A program made the position numbers and the translations under genes. A stretch of 64,000 nt of DNA from Listeria kieliensis (GTDB lineage Bacteria > Bacillota > Bacilli > Lactobacillales > Listeriaceae). The stretch spans positions 682,001 through 746,000 of the forward strand of contig NZ_LARY01000001.1 of the NCBI RefSeq assembly GCF_003369925.1, read 5' to 3'. Shown here piece after piece: positions 17,469-25,866 of the stretch (position 1 is its first letter; each line of letters opens with the position of its first letter). The notes under the pieces are model-generated. The model did not search any database. It saw only the letters and a program-made list of their open reading frames with translations, and was not told the DNA's origin.

Positions 17469-19526
17469 GTGATTCAATTCGATATTCGAAAAATTAAGTT
17501 GCTACATTATTTACTTGAAAATCGCGGTTATATAGCTCCGCAAAAATTGCAAGAAGTACTAGGGATTTCGAAACGAACCTTACAATATGAGATTGAAAAA
17601 ACAAACTTTGAACTGGAACAGGTTGGTTTTAGTGGTATTCAGATGGTACGCAGGCAAGGGTATTATGTGCCAGAAGATGAAAAGAATGAGATTCTACGAT
17701 TAATCGAAAATTATGATACAAATAATGTTGATTTTACTATGGCTGAACGGAAAGTGCGAATACTTCTTTTTTTGCTTGCTACGGATGCGCGTGTGGTTGA
17801 AGAAACACTTTCAAAGGCGAACGGAGTGAGCCGGAACACTACGCTGCAAGATTTGAAGCAGATTAAAGCGGAGCTTAGCGAAGCAGGGCTCAAGCTTTTA
17901 TACAGTAGAAAGAATGGAAATGAAATTGTGGGCGATGAAGCGCAAATTCGCCAGTTTTTCTTACGGCATTGCTTGAATAGCCCAGCTTTTGAATCGGAAA
18001 CGGAACTGAAAAACTTGCTCCGGGCGAGAGCGCCTCACTATGATGCGGATTTTTTGCTGCTAGAAAATGAAGCAATTCGAGCGCTTGTTACGCTGGAAAA
18101 GCTTTTTGGGATGCGGTATACGGATGAAGTTGTGGCTCGGCTTAGTTTGATTGTTAGCTTTTTTAGCTTTCGCATGCAGCAAGGACACACTTTGGAAGGG
18201 AAGCTTGTGGATCAAACAAAGTGGGCGCAGGAAATTTACCGTAGAATGCCACGTTTGGTGGCCTGGAATGAAGCGGAACTCGCGTTTCTTGAACGACTGC
18301 TCTTAGGGGCTAACCGACTTTCGGGGGAATCTGAGGTGGCGCGGCATTTAAAAGTGGCTGTGAAGAAGATGATCGCGGAATTTGAACGGCTGGCTTGTGT
18401 GAATTTTGAGGATCACGAGCGGCTCAAGCGTGATTTGCTTCTTCACCTGGAGCCAGCATATTATCGGGTTTTATTTGGGATTGAGTGGATTAATCCGCTT
18501 CGATCGGACATTAAATCGCAATATGCTGAGGTTTATGAGATTACTCGGAAAGTGATGGTGCCGTTTGGCGAGATGCTTGCTAAACCGATTCCAGAAGATG
18601 AAGTCGCTTACGTGGCTATTTTGTTCGGTGGTTTTCTATCACGGAAAAAAAGTGTGCTTGTGGAACGGAAAAAATTACTGATTATTTGTTCAAAAGGCGT
18701 CGGCACTTCGCGGATGATCGAGCGCCAGTTAAAACAACTTTTTACGGATCGACAAATTGAAATTTTGGAGCCGATTTCTTTGAGAGAATTTGAGAAAAAG
18801 GCTTATCAGCCCGATTTTATTGTTGCAACACTTCCGGTACTCACGGATATTCCGTCTTTCATCGTGAGTCCAATTTTAACGGAACCGCAAAAAGAACAGC
18901 TTTTGAAAGAAATTATGCCATATGTTGCCCAGCGTGATTCGGATGCACGGATGCTTGCAAGTGTGCTTGATGTGATTGATCAATATGCAAAAGTGGAAAA
19001 TCGCGAGGCGCTTGCGCAAAATTTGAAAACGATTTTGTTCCAAAATGCGCTGGACGATGTGAGCGAAGTTTCACCTGGGCTTTCCGAGTTGCTCCCAGCT
19101 AAGCGCATTCAGTTTAAAGAAAGCGCGCCAAGTTGGCAAGAAGCGATTCGGCTTGCTGCAAAGCCGCTTCTTGAAGAAGGCTATATTTCGCAGAGTTATG
19201 AAAATGCCATGATTACAGGGATTGAAACACTCGGCCCTTATGTTGTGATTTCACCTGGAGTGGCGTTACCGCATGCGGCTCCGGCGGATGGGGCTTTCCG
19301 CGTAGGAATGAGTTTACTTTTGCTTGATGAGCCGGTTGCTTTTTCCAAGAAACCAAAGGATCAAGTTAAACTTTTAATTGTGCTTTCTTCAATTGATTCC
19401 TATACGCATATTAATGCGCTTAGTGAATTAACGGAATTAATCATGCAACATGACTTTCTAACTTTTATGGAACAGCATACAAGCGCCGAGCAAGTGGCAC
19501 AATTTATTCGGGAAAAAACAAGCTGA
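17469..19526 (+). CDS. PRD-domain PTS regulator with fused EIIB and EIIA domains (MtlR/LicR type)
   Basis: The 685-residue activator has N-terminal HTH domains (LHYLLENRGYIAPQKLQEVL; second HTH near 100), then two PRDs (about 180-390). A galactitol-like EIIB domain follows (LLIICSKGVGTS, Cys407), and a C-terminal fructose/mannitol-type EIIA (VALPHAAPADG, His602). Such proteins activate a neighbouring PTS operon, with activity set by phosphorylation of the PRDs and the EII-like domains. Its target is most likely the IIA-IIB-IIC operon starting 144 nt downstream, which also has its own EIIA. GTG 17469 is used, with GAGGGA 12 nt upstream. A terminator overlaps the stop codon. Confidence 0.88.
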   Translation: MIQFDIRKIKLLHYLLENRGYIAPQKLQEVLGISKRTLQYEIEKTNFELEQVGFSGIQMVRRQGYYVPEDEKNEILRLIENYDTNNVDFTMAERKVRILLFLLATDARVVEETLSKANGVSRNTTLQDLKQIKAELSEAGLKLLYSRKNGNEIVGDEAQIRQFFLRHCLNSPAFESETELKNLLRARAPHYDADFLLLENEAIRALVTLEKLFGMRYTDEVVARLSLIVSFFSFRMQQGHTLEGKLVDQTKWAQEIYRRMPRLVAWNEAELAFLERLLLGANRLSGESEVARHLKVAVKKMIAEFERLACVNFEDHERLKRDLLLHLEPAYYRVLFGIEWINPLRSDIKSQYAEVYEITRKVMVPFGEMLAKPIPEDEVAYVAILFGGFLSRKKSVLVERKKLLIICSKGVGTSRMIERQLKQLFTDRQIEILEPISLREFEKKAYQPDFIVATLPVLTDIPSFIVSPILTEPQKEQLLKEIMPYVAQRDSDARMLASVLDVIDQYAKVENREALAQNLKTILFQNALDDVSEVSPGLSELLPAKRIQFKESAPSWQEAIRLAAKPLLEEGYISQSYENAMITGIETLGPYVVISPGVALPHAAPADGAFRVGMSLLLLDEPVAFSKKPKDQVKLLIVLSSIDSYTHINALSELTELIMQHDFLTFMEQHTSAEQVAQFIREKTS

Positions 19527-19545
19527 CTCGTTCAGCTTGTTTTTT
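19513..19545 (+). terminator. terminator after PRD regulator
   Basis: The perfect 14-bp arms 19513-19526 and 19532-19545 have a 5-nt loop and end in six T. The TGA stop lies in the stem. Confidence 0.9.
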
Positions 19546-19594
19546 AGTGTCTACTTTTTGCACTTTCCGAAAGAAAGGAATTGGACTTCTTTAT

Positions 19595-19646
19595 AAAGCG
19601 CTTTCTCTCTATAATAAGAGTTGTAAGAGGTTGATAGCGCTATCAA
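19595..19646 (+). promoter_or_regulatory. PTS operon control region: -10, cre-like site and 16-bp palindrome
   Basis: TATAAT at 19610-19615 has no good -35 at 17 nt (TTCTTT), as expected for an activator-dependent promoter. AAAGCGCTTT (19595-19604) is a cre-like CcpA site just upstream. TTGATAGCGCTATCAA (19631-19646) is a perfect palindrome in the early transcribed region and is a likely operator. Which protein binds it is unknown; both sites share the core AGCGCT. Confidence 0.6.
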
Positions 19647-19670
19647 TTAGCAAGAAGGGATGAAGAAACG

Positions 19671-20111
19671 ATGTCATTTTTGAACCAAGATTTACTGTCA
19701 TTTAATCAAACTGCAGAAAATGCAGACGAAGCAATTCGCCTTGCGGGCAAATTGCTTCAGCAAAAGGGCTATGTCAGTGAAAACTATATAGAAAAAATGG
19801 TTGAATCTTACCATGAAAATGGGGCTTACTTTGTGATTGCACCTTATGTGGCAATTCCCCACGCAAGACCAACCGATGGAGTGGAAAAATCGGCGGTTTC
19901 GCTTGTTACGCTTTCTAGCGGTGTAGCTTTTGGACATAAAGCGAATGATCCGGTTAGACTTGTTTTTGGCTTAGCTGCTTCATCAAGTGAAGAACATTTG
20001 AAAGTAATTCAAAACATTGTAGCTCTTCTCAGTCAAAATGAAAATATCGAGCGCCTTTTAGAAGCCAAGGATTTTGAAGAGATACAGCCAATTTTGGAGG
20101 GATTAAAATGA
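19671..20111 (+). CDS. PTS EIIA component (fructose/mannitol-ascorbate type)
   Basis: The 146-residue cytosolic phosphocarrier has the active-site histidine His64 in VAIPHARPTDG. It passes phosphate from HPr to the IIB partner. The fold pattern matches PTS_EIIA_2 and the C-terminal domain of the upstream regulator. AAGAAGGGA lies about 10 nt before the ATG. Its stop overlaps the IIB start (ATGA). Confidence 0.88.
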   Translation: MSFLNQDLLSFNQTAENADEAIRLAGKLLQQKGYVSENYIEKMVESYHENGAYFVIAPYVAIPHARPTDGVEKSAVSLVTLSSGVAFGHKANDPVRLVFGLAASSSEEHLKVIQNIVALLSQNENIERLLEAKDFEEIQPILEGLK

Positions 20112-20371
20112 AAATTTTAACAGTTTGCGGTTTAGGTCAAGGAACCAGTTTGATTTTACGGATGAACGTCGAAAATGTACTTCGTGAAATGGAAGTCGAA
20201 GCTGACGTGGAACATATTGATGTCTCAGCAGCACGATCTATGTCTGTGGATATTGTTGTAACGAGTCAAGAACTTGCGGAAACACTTGGTGAAACAAGTG
20301 CAAAAGTCGTGATTGTCAATAATTACTTTGATAATGCGGAAATTAAACAAGCTCTTAGCGGGGCGATTTAA
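20108..20371 (+). CDS. PTS EIIB component (UlaB/lactose-galactitol type)
   Basis: The 87-residue protein starts with LTVCGLGQGTS, where Cys7 is the phosphorylated residue in the P-loop typical of IIB-gat/sga proteins. It takes phosphate from the IIA protein and gives it to the sugar in IIC. It overlaps IIA by 4 nt and precedes IIC by 26 nt. Confidence 0.87.
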   Translation: MKILTVCGLGQGTSLILRMNVENVLREMEVEADVEHIDVSAARSMSVDIVVTSQELAETLGETSAKVVIVNNYFDNAEIKQALSGAI

Positions 20372-20397
20372 CGAAAAGAAAAGGGTGAGGATAAAAA

Positions 20398-21696
20398 ATG
20401 GAGATTATTACTTGGATTGCCGACAACTTTTTTGGAACGCCGGCTATTCTGCTCGGGTTTATCGTCTTACTTGGATTACTTCTCCAAAAGAAAAATTTGA
20501 GTCAGGTTGTTAGCGGCACGTTTAAAGCGATTATTGGATTTTTAATTATCAATGCCGGCGCAGCTGTCATAACAGGTTCTCTAGGAATTTTTGAACCGAT
20601 GTGGAAAGAAGTGTTCGGTCTTGAAACAGCACCACTTAGCGGGTTTTTAGGACAAGAAAAATTCAACTTAGAGTTCGGAAGTGCAGTTACGCTTGCGATG
20701 ACACTTGGATTTTTAGTCAACGTTTTACTCGCGCGCTTTACACCATTTAAATATATCTATTTAACTGGACACATGATGTTTTGGACGACAACCATTTTTG
20801 CAGGGATCACGGTTCAAGCAGCAGGAGGCGATGTTTCATTCTGGCCGCTTGTAATCTTCCTCGCGGTTATTATGGGGCTTTACTGGACTATCCAGCCAGC
20901 AATCGTGCAGCCATTTTTACGCAAAATTACTGGAAATGACAATGTCGCACTCGGACATACATCTGCGAGTGTAGCCATTCTTTCAGCTCTTCTTGGAAAA
21001 GTATTTGGCAATAAGAAAAATGATGCTGAACACATTAAGTTGCCGAAAAAACTCGAATTCTTAAGAGATTCAAACGTGATCACGGCACTCACAATGGGGA
21101 TTCTATTCCTAGTTGGTGCGATTATCTTGATGGTGAAACAAACACCAGGGGCAGAAAAACTAATTGCTGAAGCAGGAAACCAAAGCTTTATCGTTTACAG
21201 CATTGTTCAGTCCTTTACATTCGCAGCTGGGATTGCAGTTGTTTTGGTGGGTGTTCGGATGTTTATCGGTGAAATTGTACCAGCCTTTAATGGGATTGCG
21301 ACAAAACTTGTACCTGGGGCAAAACCAGCTCTTGATGCGCCGATCGTGTATCCGTACGCAGCAAATTCCGTTATCCTAGGATTCCTTGGCGCTTTCGTCG
21401 GGGCCATCATTTGGCTTGTTGTTCTTGGAAATACAGTGGGTTATGTCTTTGTACCAACGATGATTGTTCTCTTCTTCCACGGAGCCGTTGCCGGCGTATT
21501 CGGGAATTCAACGGGTGGAGTTCGCGGAGCACTCATTGGTGGATTCCTAACTGCAACCGTTGTTGCTTGGGGACAATATTTGATGGTAACCTTCTTCATA
21601 AACACGACCGTTCCTGATACAGCCATGTGGGCAGCGGACAGTGACATGTTCATATTAGGACCAATCATTAGTATGTTGGCGAAACTGATTTTTTAA
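20398..21696 (+). CDS. PTS EIIC permease, ascorbate (SgaT/UlaA) family
   Basis: The 432-residue polytopic protein has about 11 hydrophobic segments. The start FFGTPAILLGFIVLLGLLLQ, then GTFKAIIGFLIINAGAAVI and FGNSTGGVRGA, are typical of the UlaA/SgaT permeases. These carry L-ascorbate in enterics, but many Firmicute members have other, unassigned substrates. The adjacent lactonase, creatininase-family hydrolase and aldolase suggest an acidic sugar, lactone or amide derivative. RBS AAGGGTGAGG. Confidence 0.85.
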   Translation: MEIITWIADNFFGTPAILLGFIVLLGLLLQKKNLSQVVSGTFKAIIGFLIINAGAAVITGSLGIFEPMWKEVFGLETAPLSGFLGQEKFNLEFGSAVTLAMTLGFLVNVLLARFTPFKYIYLTGHMMFWTTTIFAGITVQAAGGDVSFWPLVIFLAVIMGLYWTIQPAIVQPFLRKITGNDNVALGHTSASVAILSALLGKVFGNKKNDAEHIKLPKKLEFLRDSNVITALTMGILFLVGAIILMVKQTPGAEKLIAEAGNQSFIVYSIVQSFTFAAGIAVVLVGVRMFIGEIVPAFNGIATKLVPGAKPALDAPIVYPYAANSVILGFLGAFVGAIIWLVVLGNTVGYVFVPTMIVLFFHGAVAGVFGNSTGGVRGALIGGFLTATVVAWGQYLMVTFFINTTVPDTAMWAADSDMFILGPIISMLAKLIF

Positions 21697-21702
21697 TAAC
21701 CG

Positions 21703-21736
21703 AAACCTCTTCCGCCATTTCGTGAAGAGGTTTTTT
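21703..21736 (+). terminator. intra-operon terminator/attenuator
   Basis: The 10-bp arms 21703-21712 and 21724-21733 have an 11-nt loop and are followed by T. Placed between IIC and the catabolic genes, it probably reduces downstream expression relative to the transporter. Confidence 0.7.
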
Positions 21737-21755
21737 GAAAGGAAGGAAGCAAAAA

Positions 21756-22748
21756 ATGAGTTATATTCGTACTTTTTTTGGAGATATCAAACCTGAACAA
21801 CTAGGATTTACTTATTCACACGAACACATTGTTTGTACACCATCGTTTTGGCAAGAAAAAGGAGAAGATGATCTCCTGCTTGATGACAAAGAAAAATCGC
21901 AACTTGATGTCCAAGACTTTAAAGATTTGGGCGGGAAAACCATTGTGGATGCAACCGCAGTAGATTATGGTCGCCACGTGAGCGAAGTAGCGGAAATTTC
22001 GAAAGAAACAGGCGTACAAATTATTGGTACGGCAGGCTTTAATAAGAGCTTTTTGTGGACAGGAAAAATGAAACCAGAGTTGAAGCAACTTGTTGGGAAT
22101 TATGAGACTTACTATGACTGGATTGAAGCCGCTTCAGTTTCCGAGTTGACAGAGTTTGTTGTGCGAGAAGTCGAAGAAGGACTTGAAGGCACGAGTTTTA
22201 AAGCAGGCCAAGTCAAGTTTGGAACTGGCTATAACCGGATTACGCCACTTGAAGAAAAAACCATCCGAGCGGTGGCACGTGCGCATCATGAAACGAAAGC
22301 TCCGGTTCATTCGCATACAGAAGCAGGAACGATGGCACTCGAACAAATTGAAATTTTAAAAGAAGAAGGCGTTCCGCTTGAATACCTTTCGATTGGGCAC
22401 ATGGACCGGAATTTAGATCCTTATTATCATGAACAAGTGGCAAAAACCGGCGCCTTTTTATCCTTTGATGGCATCGCTAAAATCAAATATGCGCCTGAAA
22501 GTGCACGGATTGCTGCGATTTTAAGCCTTGTTCAAAAGGGCTATGAAGATCAAATTCTTGTAAGTGGAGATACCGCGCGGAAAACGTATTATAAACATTA
22601 TGATTTTGGACCGGGACTTGAATATATCAAGAAGAAATGGGCGCCACGCTTTATTCATGAAGCGAATCAAAATGGGTTTGATGGCGAAAAGCTTATTCAA
22701 AAATTCTTCGTTGATAATCCGGCACGTTGCTTTACATTTAAAAAATAA
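21756..22748 (+). CDS. Phosphotriesterase-family (PHP/PLL) hydrolase, likely lactonase
   Basis: The 330-residue amidohydrolase-fold protein shows YSHEHIV (metal HxH), KFGTGYNRIT, VHSHTEAGTM and SIGHMDRNLDP (metal histidines), and LVSGDTARKTYY (catalytic Asp). The lysine expected to bridge the metals is likely in GQVKFGTG. Family members near PTS genes are thought to open (phosphorylated) sugar lactones; true phosphotriesterase activity is unlikely. ATG 21756 is used because GGAAGGAAG precedes it. The gene lies 12 nt before the creatininase-family gene in the same operon. Confidence 0.82.
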   Translation: MSYIRTFFGDIKPEQLGFTYSHEHIVCTPSFWQEKGEDDLLLDDKEKSQLDVQDFKDLGGKTIVDATAVDYGRHVSEVAEISKETGVQIIGTAGFNKSFLWTGKMKPELKQLVGNYETYYDWIEAASVSELTEFVVREVEEGLEGTSFKAGQVKFGTGYNRITPLEEKTIRAVARAHHETKAPVHSHTEAGTMALEQIEILKEEGVPLEYLSIGHMDRNLDPYYHEQVAKTGAFLSFDGIAKIKYAPESARIAAILSLVQKGYEDQILVSGDTARKTYYKHYDFGPGLEYIKKKWAPRFIHEANQNGFDGEKLIQKFFVDNPARCFTFKK

Positions 22749-22760
22749 GGAGGAAGCGAA

Positions 22761-23510
22761 ATGAAATTTGCAGCATGTAGTTCCTATGAAATCGCCGCAC
22801 AAATTACGAAAACCACACCCGTGATTTTACCCGTAGGAGCCGTTGAAGCACACGGACCTCATTTACCACTTGAAACGGATAATCTTCTCGCTGAAAGATA
22901 TGCAGACCGGATCGCGGACAAGAAAAACGGCCTAGTGCTGCCTGTCTTGCCATATGGACAAGTTTTCAGTTTGCAAGACTTCCCGGGCAGTCTGAGTTTG
23001 TCGAACGAAACCATGATCCAAATGATCTTTGAAATCGGAGAGGGACTTTATAAACAAGGTGTGCGGCTGTTTGTGCTAATCAGCGGGCATCTTGGCAATA
23101 TGACCGCACTCAAAGAAGGCGCGCGCAAGCTCTTTTTGAAACATCCTGATATGCGTGTACTCCACATTTTTTATCCGAATATTCAAAAACTAGCGGCTGA
23201 TGTACGAGAAGGGAAAGCGAACCATCATACGTATATCCATGCTTGTGAAATCGAAACTTCCTTGATGCTTTATTTGGCAAGCGAACATGTGGAGATGGAA
23301 AAAGCCATTGATGATCCGCCGATTTTACCACTTGATGCGGATTATACACCGATGCCCTGGCAAAATTTCACGGAAAGTGCAGTTCTCGGAGAGGCCACGC
23401 TTGCAACGGCTGAAAAAGGTGAATATTTGATTGAAACGACATTAAAAACCTGTTTGGAGTTGATTGAAATTGAACAAGACAAAATTCGAAAAGCAGAAGA
23501 AATGGCATAA
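22761..23510 (+). CDS. Creatininase-family amidohydrolase
   Basis: The 249-residue protein has the family metal site: PVGAVEAHGPHLPLETDN (E, H, D ligands), then GHLGNMTALKEG in place of the usual GHGGN, and HACEIETSLMLYL with a further acidic ligand. Creatininase relatives open cyclic amides or remove formyl or amide groups in small-molecule pathways; creatinine itself is an unlikely substrate here. GGAGGAAG precedes the ATG. It is translationally overlapped with the aldolase gene. Confidence 0.8.
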   Translation: MKFAACSSYEIAAQITKTTPVILPVGAVEAHGPHLPLETDNLLAERYADRIADKKNGLVLPVLPYGQVFSLQDFPGSLSLSNETMIQMIFEIGEGLYKQGVRLFVLISGHLGNMTALKEGARKLFLKHPDMRVLHIFYPNIQKLAADVREGKANHHTYIHACEIETSLMLYLASEHVEMEKAIDDPPILPLDADYTPMPWQNFTESAVLGEATLATAEKGEYLIETTLKTCLELIEIEQDKIRKAEEMA

Positions 23511-24189
23511 TTTTGCGCTTTTTAATTTTTTAGCACAAGATGCGGAAAATGCAACAGAAGTTATGGACGCCGCGGATGGTTATGCGGTGCCTGGGATTGT
23601 CGCAAGCGATTTTGATACCCCCGAAGAGGCGGTCGCACGTTTGAATGAACTCAAAAAAGCGAGTGATATCGTTAGCGTGGGTCTTGGCGGTGGCGGCGCA
23701 TTTGAAAACTTCCGAAGTGTTCTTAGGATCGCTGAGCTCGATCAGGATTGCCATATTAATCAGCCGCTTGAAACGGCGGCTTTTGCGCAACTAGTGGATG
23801 GGATTTATGCCAATGCGCTTGTTCGACCATCTGGTAAGGTGGGGATTGTAAATTTAGCGACGGGTGGCTCGATTGAAGTTGAACGGCTGGTCGATTATTG
23901 CCTCGAGCATCAAATTCCTTCTATTAAATTGATGAGCATTCGCGGAACGGAACATTTGGATGAACTTGTTTATTTAGCGAAAGTCGCCGGTGAAAGAGGG
24001 ATTTATGGGATTGAACCTGCTGGCGGGATTGCTTGGGATAATATTGTACCGATTATTTCGGAAGTAGCCGAAACGGGGATTCCATTTTTTATGCCGCATA
24101 TTTTTGGAGCGACGATTGATCAAGCAACCGGGCGAACTAAAAAGAATGAAATCGAACGGATTTTTGAGCAGCTAGGAGGGATATCGTGA
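23470..24189 (+). CDS. KDGP-type aldolase (DgaF-like)
   Basis: The protein of about 239 residues has the pattern of 2-dehydro-3-deoxy-phosphogluconate aldolases of the DgaF family. Segments are FLAQDAENATEVMDAADGY, DIVSVGLGGGGAFENF, IKLMSIRGTEHLDEL (probable Schiff-base region) and GIEPAGGIAWDNIVPI. It would split a 2-keto-3-deoxy-6-phospho-aldonate to pyruvate and glyceraldehyde 3-phosphate. The start is uncertain: TTG 23470 is 10 nt after GGAG, TTG 23464 only 4 nt. It overlaps the preceding gene by 41 nt, so expression is coupled. No DgaE-type lyase gene is visible nearby. Confidence 0.78.
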   Translation: MNKTKFEKQKKWHNFALFNFLAQDAENATEVMDAADGYAVPGIVASDFDTPEEAVARLNELKKASDIVSVGLGGGGAFENFRSVLRIAELDQDCHINQPLETAAFAQLVDGIYANALVRPSGKVGIVNLATGGSIEVERLVDYCLEHQIPSIKLMSIRGTEHLDELVYLAKVAGERGIYGIEPAGGIAWDNIVPIISEVAETGIPFFMPHIFGATIDQATGRTKKNEIERIFEQLGGIS

Positions 24190-24935
24190 TTGATGCTTAT
24201 TTAAATCAAGCCATTGGAATGCTTGAAGCCATCCAACTGGAAGAAAAGGAAAACATTCGAGAAGCTGGACAAATTATAGCCAAGAAAATCGAAGCAGGAG
24301 GTATTGTTCACTTATTCGGGTGCGGGCACTCCCACATTTTAACAGAAGAGGTGTTTTACAGGGCAGGTGGATTAGCTCCCATTCACCCAATTTTACATGA
24401 GCCGCTTATGCTTCATGAAGGAGCCGCGCAGTCTTCGGTGTTAGAACGGAAAAACCACTACGCTGAACATTTTATGGCAAAAGAAGATATTCGGGCAGAA
24501 GATGTGATGATTGTTCTTTCAACGTCCGGAAGAAATCCAGTTCCAATTGATGTGGCTCTTTTCGCTAAGCAAAAAGGTGCTTATGTCATTGGGATCACGT
24601 CAAAGGCTTATTCGGGAACACAAGCCTCGAGACATGTTTCGGGACAAAAACTAAGCGATATTCCTGATCTTGTGATTGACAACAAAGCGGTGAAAGGAGA
24701 TGCGGTTTTACGGCTTGAAAATTTCGACGTGCCATTTGCTGCGACTTCAACGGTTACAGGTGCAGCCATTTTACAAAGTTTATTTGCAGAAGCTATTTCT
24801 GCTATGTATCAAGCTGGTTTTACGCCGCCTGTCTTCTTGAGCGGAAATACAGAAAATGCTGATGACTATAATCAAGCTCTTTTAGCAAAATACCAAGCGA
24901 GAATTCCGCTTTTAACCTTAAATCTTGAGAAATAA
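24186..24935 (+). CDS. SIS-domain phosphosugar-binding protein (UPF0309 type)
   Basis: The 249-residue protein has the SIS fold: VHLFGCGHSHILTEEVFYRAGG, IVLSTSGRNPVPIDVA (phosphosugar-binding STSG loop) and GAYVIGITS. UPF0309 proteins are single SIS-domain putative isomerases or binding proteins of unassigned substrate. GTG 24186 overlaps the aldolase stop (GTGA) and follows AGGAGGG. It is the last gene of the PTS operon. Confidence 0.82.
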   Translation: MIDAYLNQAIGMLEAIQLEEKENIREAGQIIAKKIEAGGIVHLFGCGHSHILTEEVFYRAGGLAPIHPILHEPLMLHEGAAQSSVLERKNHYAEHFMAKEDIRAEDVMIVLSTSGRNPVPIDVALFAKQKGAYVIGITSKAYSGTQASRHVSGQKLSDIPDLVIDNKAVKGDAVLRLENFDVPFAATSTVTGAAILQSLFAEAISAMYQAGFTPPVFLSGNTENADDYNQALLAKYQARIPLLTLNLEK

Positions 24936-24942
24936 GTGTAGA

Positions 24943-24980
24943 GAAAGAAGAAAACAAATTTGGTTTTCTTCTTTCTTTTT
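24943..24980 (+). terminator. terminator of the PTS/aldolase operon
   Basis: The 13-bp perfect arms 24943-24955 and 24963-24975 are followed by five T. Confidence 0.85.
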
Positions 24981-24990
24981 TATATAAAAC

Positions 24991-25020
24991 TTTGACAAAG
25001 GAAACTTTTTTTCTTATAGT
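24991..25020 (+). promoter_or_regulatory. mnt operon promoter with MntR-like operator
   Basis: TTGACA (24992-24997), 17 nt, TATAGT (25015-25020). The sequence TTTGACAAAGGAAACTT over the -35 resembles the Bacillus MntR box (TTTGCCTTAAGGAAAC type). An 8-bp inverted repeat AAGTCTTG/CAAGACTT (25028-25047) lies in the leader. Mn-dependent repression by MntR is inferred. Confidence 0.6.
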
Positions 25021-25137
25021 AAAATATAAGTCTTGCGTCCAAGACTTCAAAGCTATAAATATTAAAAATGACGAGTTTCTTCTATTGATATAGTTTTTTT
25101 AAGTAAGAAATGTAATTTTTTAAGAAAGGGTGATTAA

Positions 25138-25866
25138 ATGCTGGAAATAGAAAAGGTAAGTGTTCGCTACTCCAGTGATGAATGGGCGCTAGAAAAAATT
25201 GATTGTTCTTTGGAGGAAGCTACGATAACAGGAATTATCGGACCAAATGGGGCTGGTAAATCTACATTATTAAAAGCGATTTTGAATATTCTTCCTTATT
25301 CAGGAAAAATTAGGATGAAAAGGGAACCAACTAAAAAATGGCTGAAGAAAATAGCTTATGTGGAGCAAAAAAGCGCGATTGATTTTACATTCCCGATTAC
25401 TGTAAAGGAGTGCGTGTCGCTTGGAACTTATCCGGAAGTGGGGCTTTTTAAACGCTTGCGAAAGAAAGACTGGGAAAAAACCATGCAAGCCCTTGAAATT
25501 GTCAAAATGGAGCGTTTTAGCAACCGACAAATTAGTGAATTGTCTGGTGGGCAATTTCAACGTGTCTTGCTCGCAAGATGCCTTGTTCAAAATAGTGAAG
25601 TGATTCTTTTAGACGAACCATTTGTTGGGATTGATGCGATCAGTGAACAAATTATTATGCAAACACTGGAACAGCTTAAACAGGCAGGAAAAATGATTTT
25701 GATTGTGCATCATGATTTGAGCAAAGTCGAGCAGTATTTTGATCAACTTATTTTACTGAACCGACGCTTAATTGCAGCTGGACCAACCAAAAGTGTTTTC
25801 CAAGAAAATTCTTTACGCCAAGCTTATGGTGAAAATATTTTTATCAAGGGAGGAAGTGAGACATGA
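25138..25866 (+). CDS. mntB: Manganese ABC transporter, ATP-binding protein
   Basis: The 242-residue ATPase has Walker A GPNGAGKS near residue 37, signature LSGGQFQRVLLARCL near 138, Walker B VILLDEPFVGID near 155, and the switch histidine in LIVHHDL. It energises the adjacent permease. The set ATPase-permease-binding lipoprotein, the order of the Listeria Mn/Zn uptake locus, and the MntR-like box upstream favour manganese. Zinc cannot be excluded. AAGAAAGGGTG precedes the ATG. Confidence 0.85.
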   Translation: MLEIEKVSVRYSSDEWALEKIDCSLEEATITGIIGPNGAGKSTLLKAILNILPYSGKIRMKREPTKKWLKKIAYVEQKSAIDFTFPITVKECVSLGTYPEVGLFKRLRKKDWEKTMQALEIVKMERFSNRQISELSGGQFQRVLLARCLVQNSEVILLDEPFVGIDAISEQIIMQTLEQLKQAGKMILIVHHDLSKVEQYFDQLILLNRRLIAAGPTKSVFQENSLRQAYGENIFIKGGSET

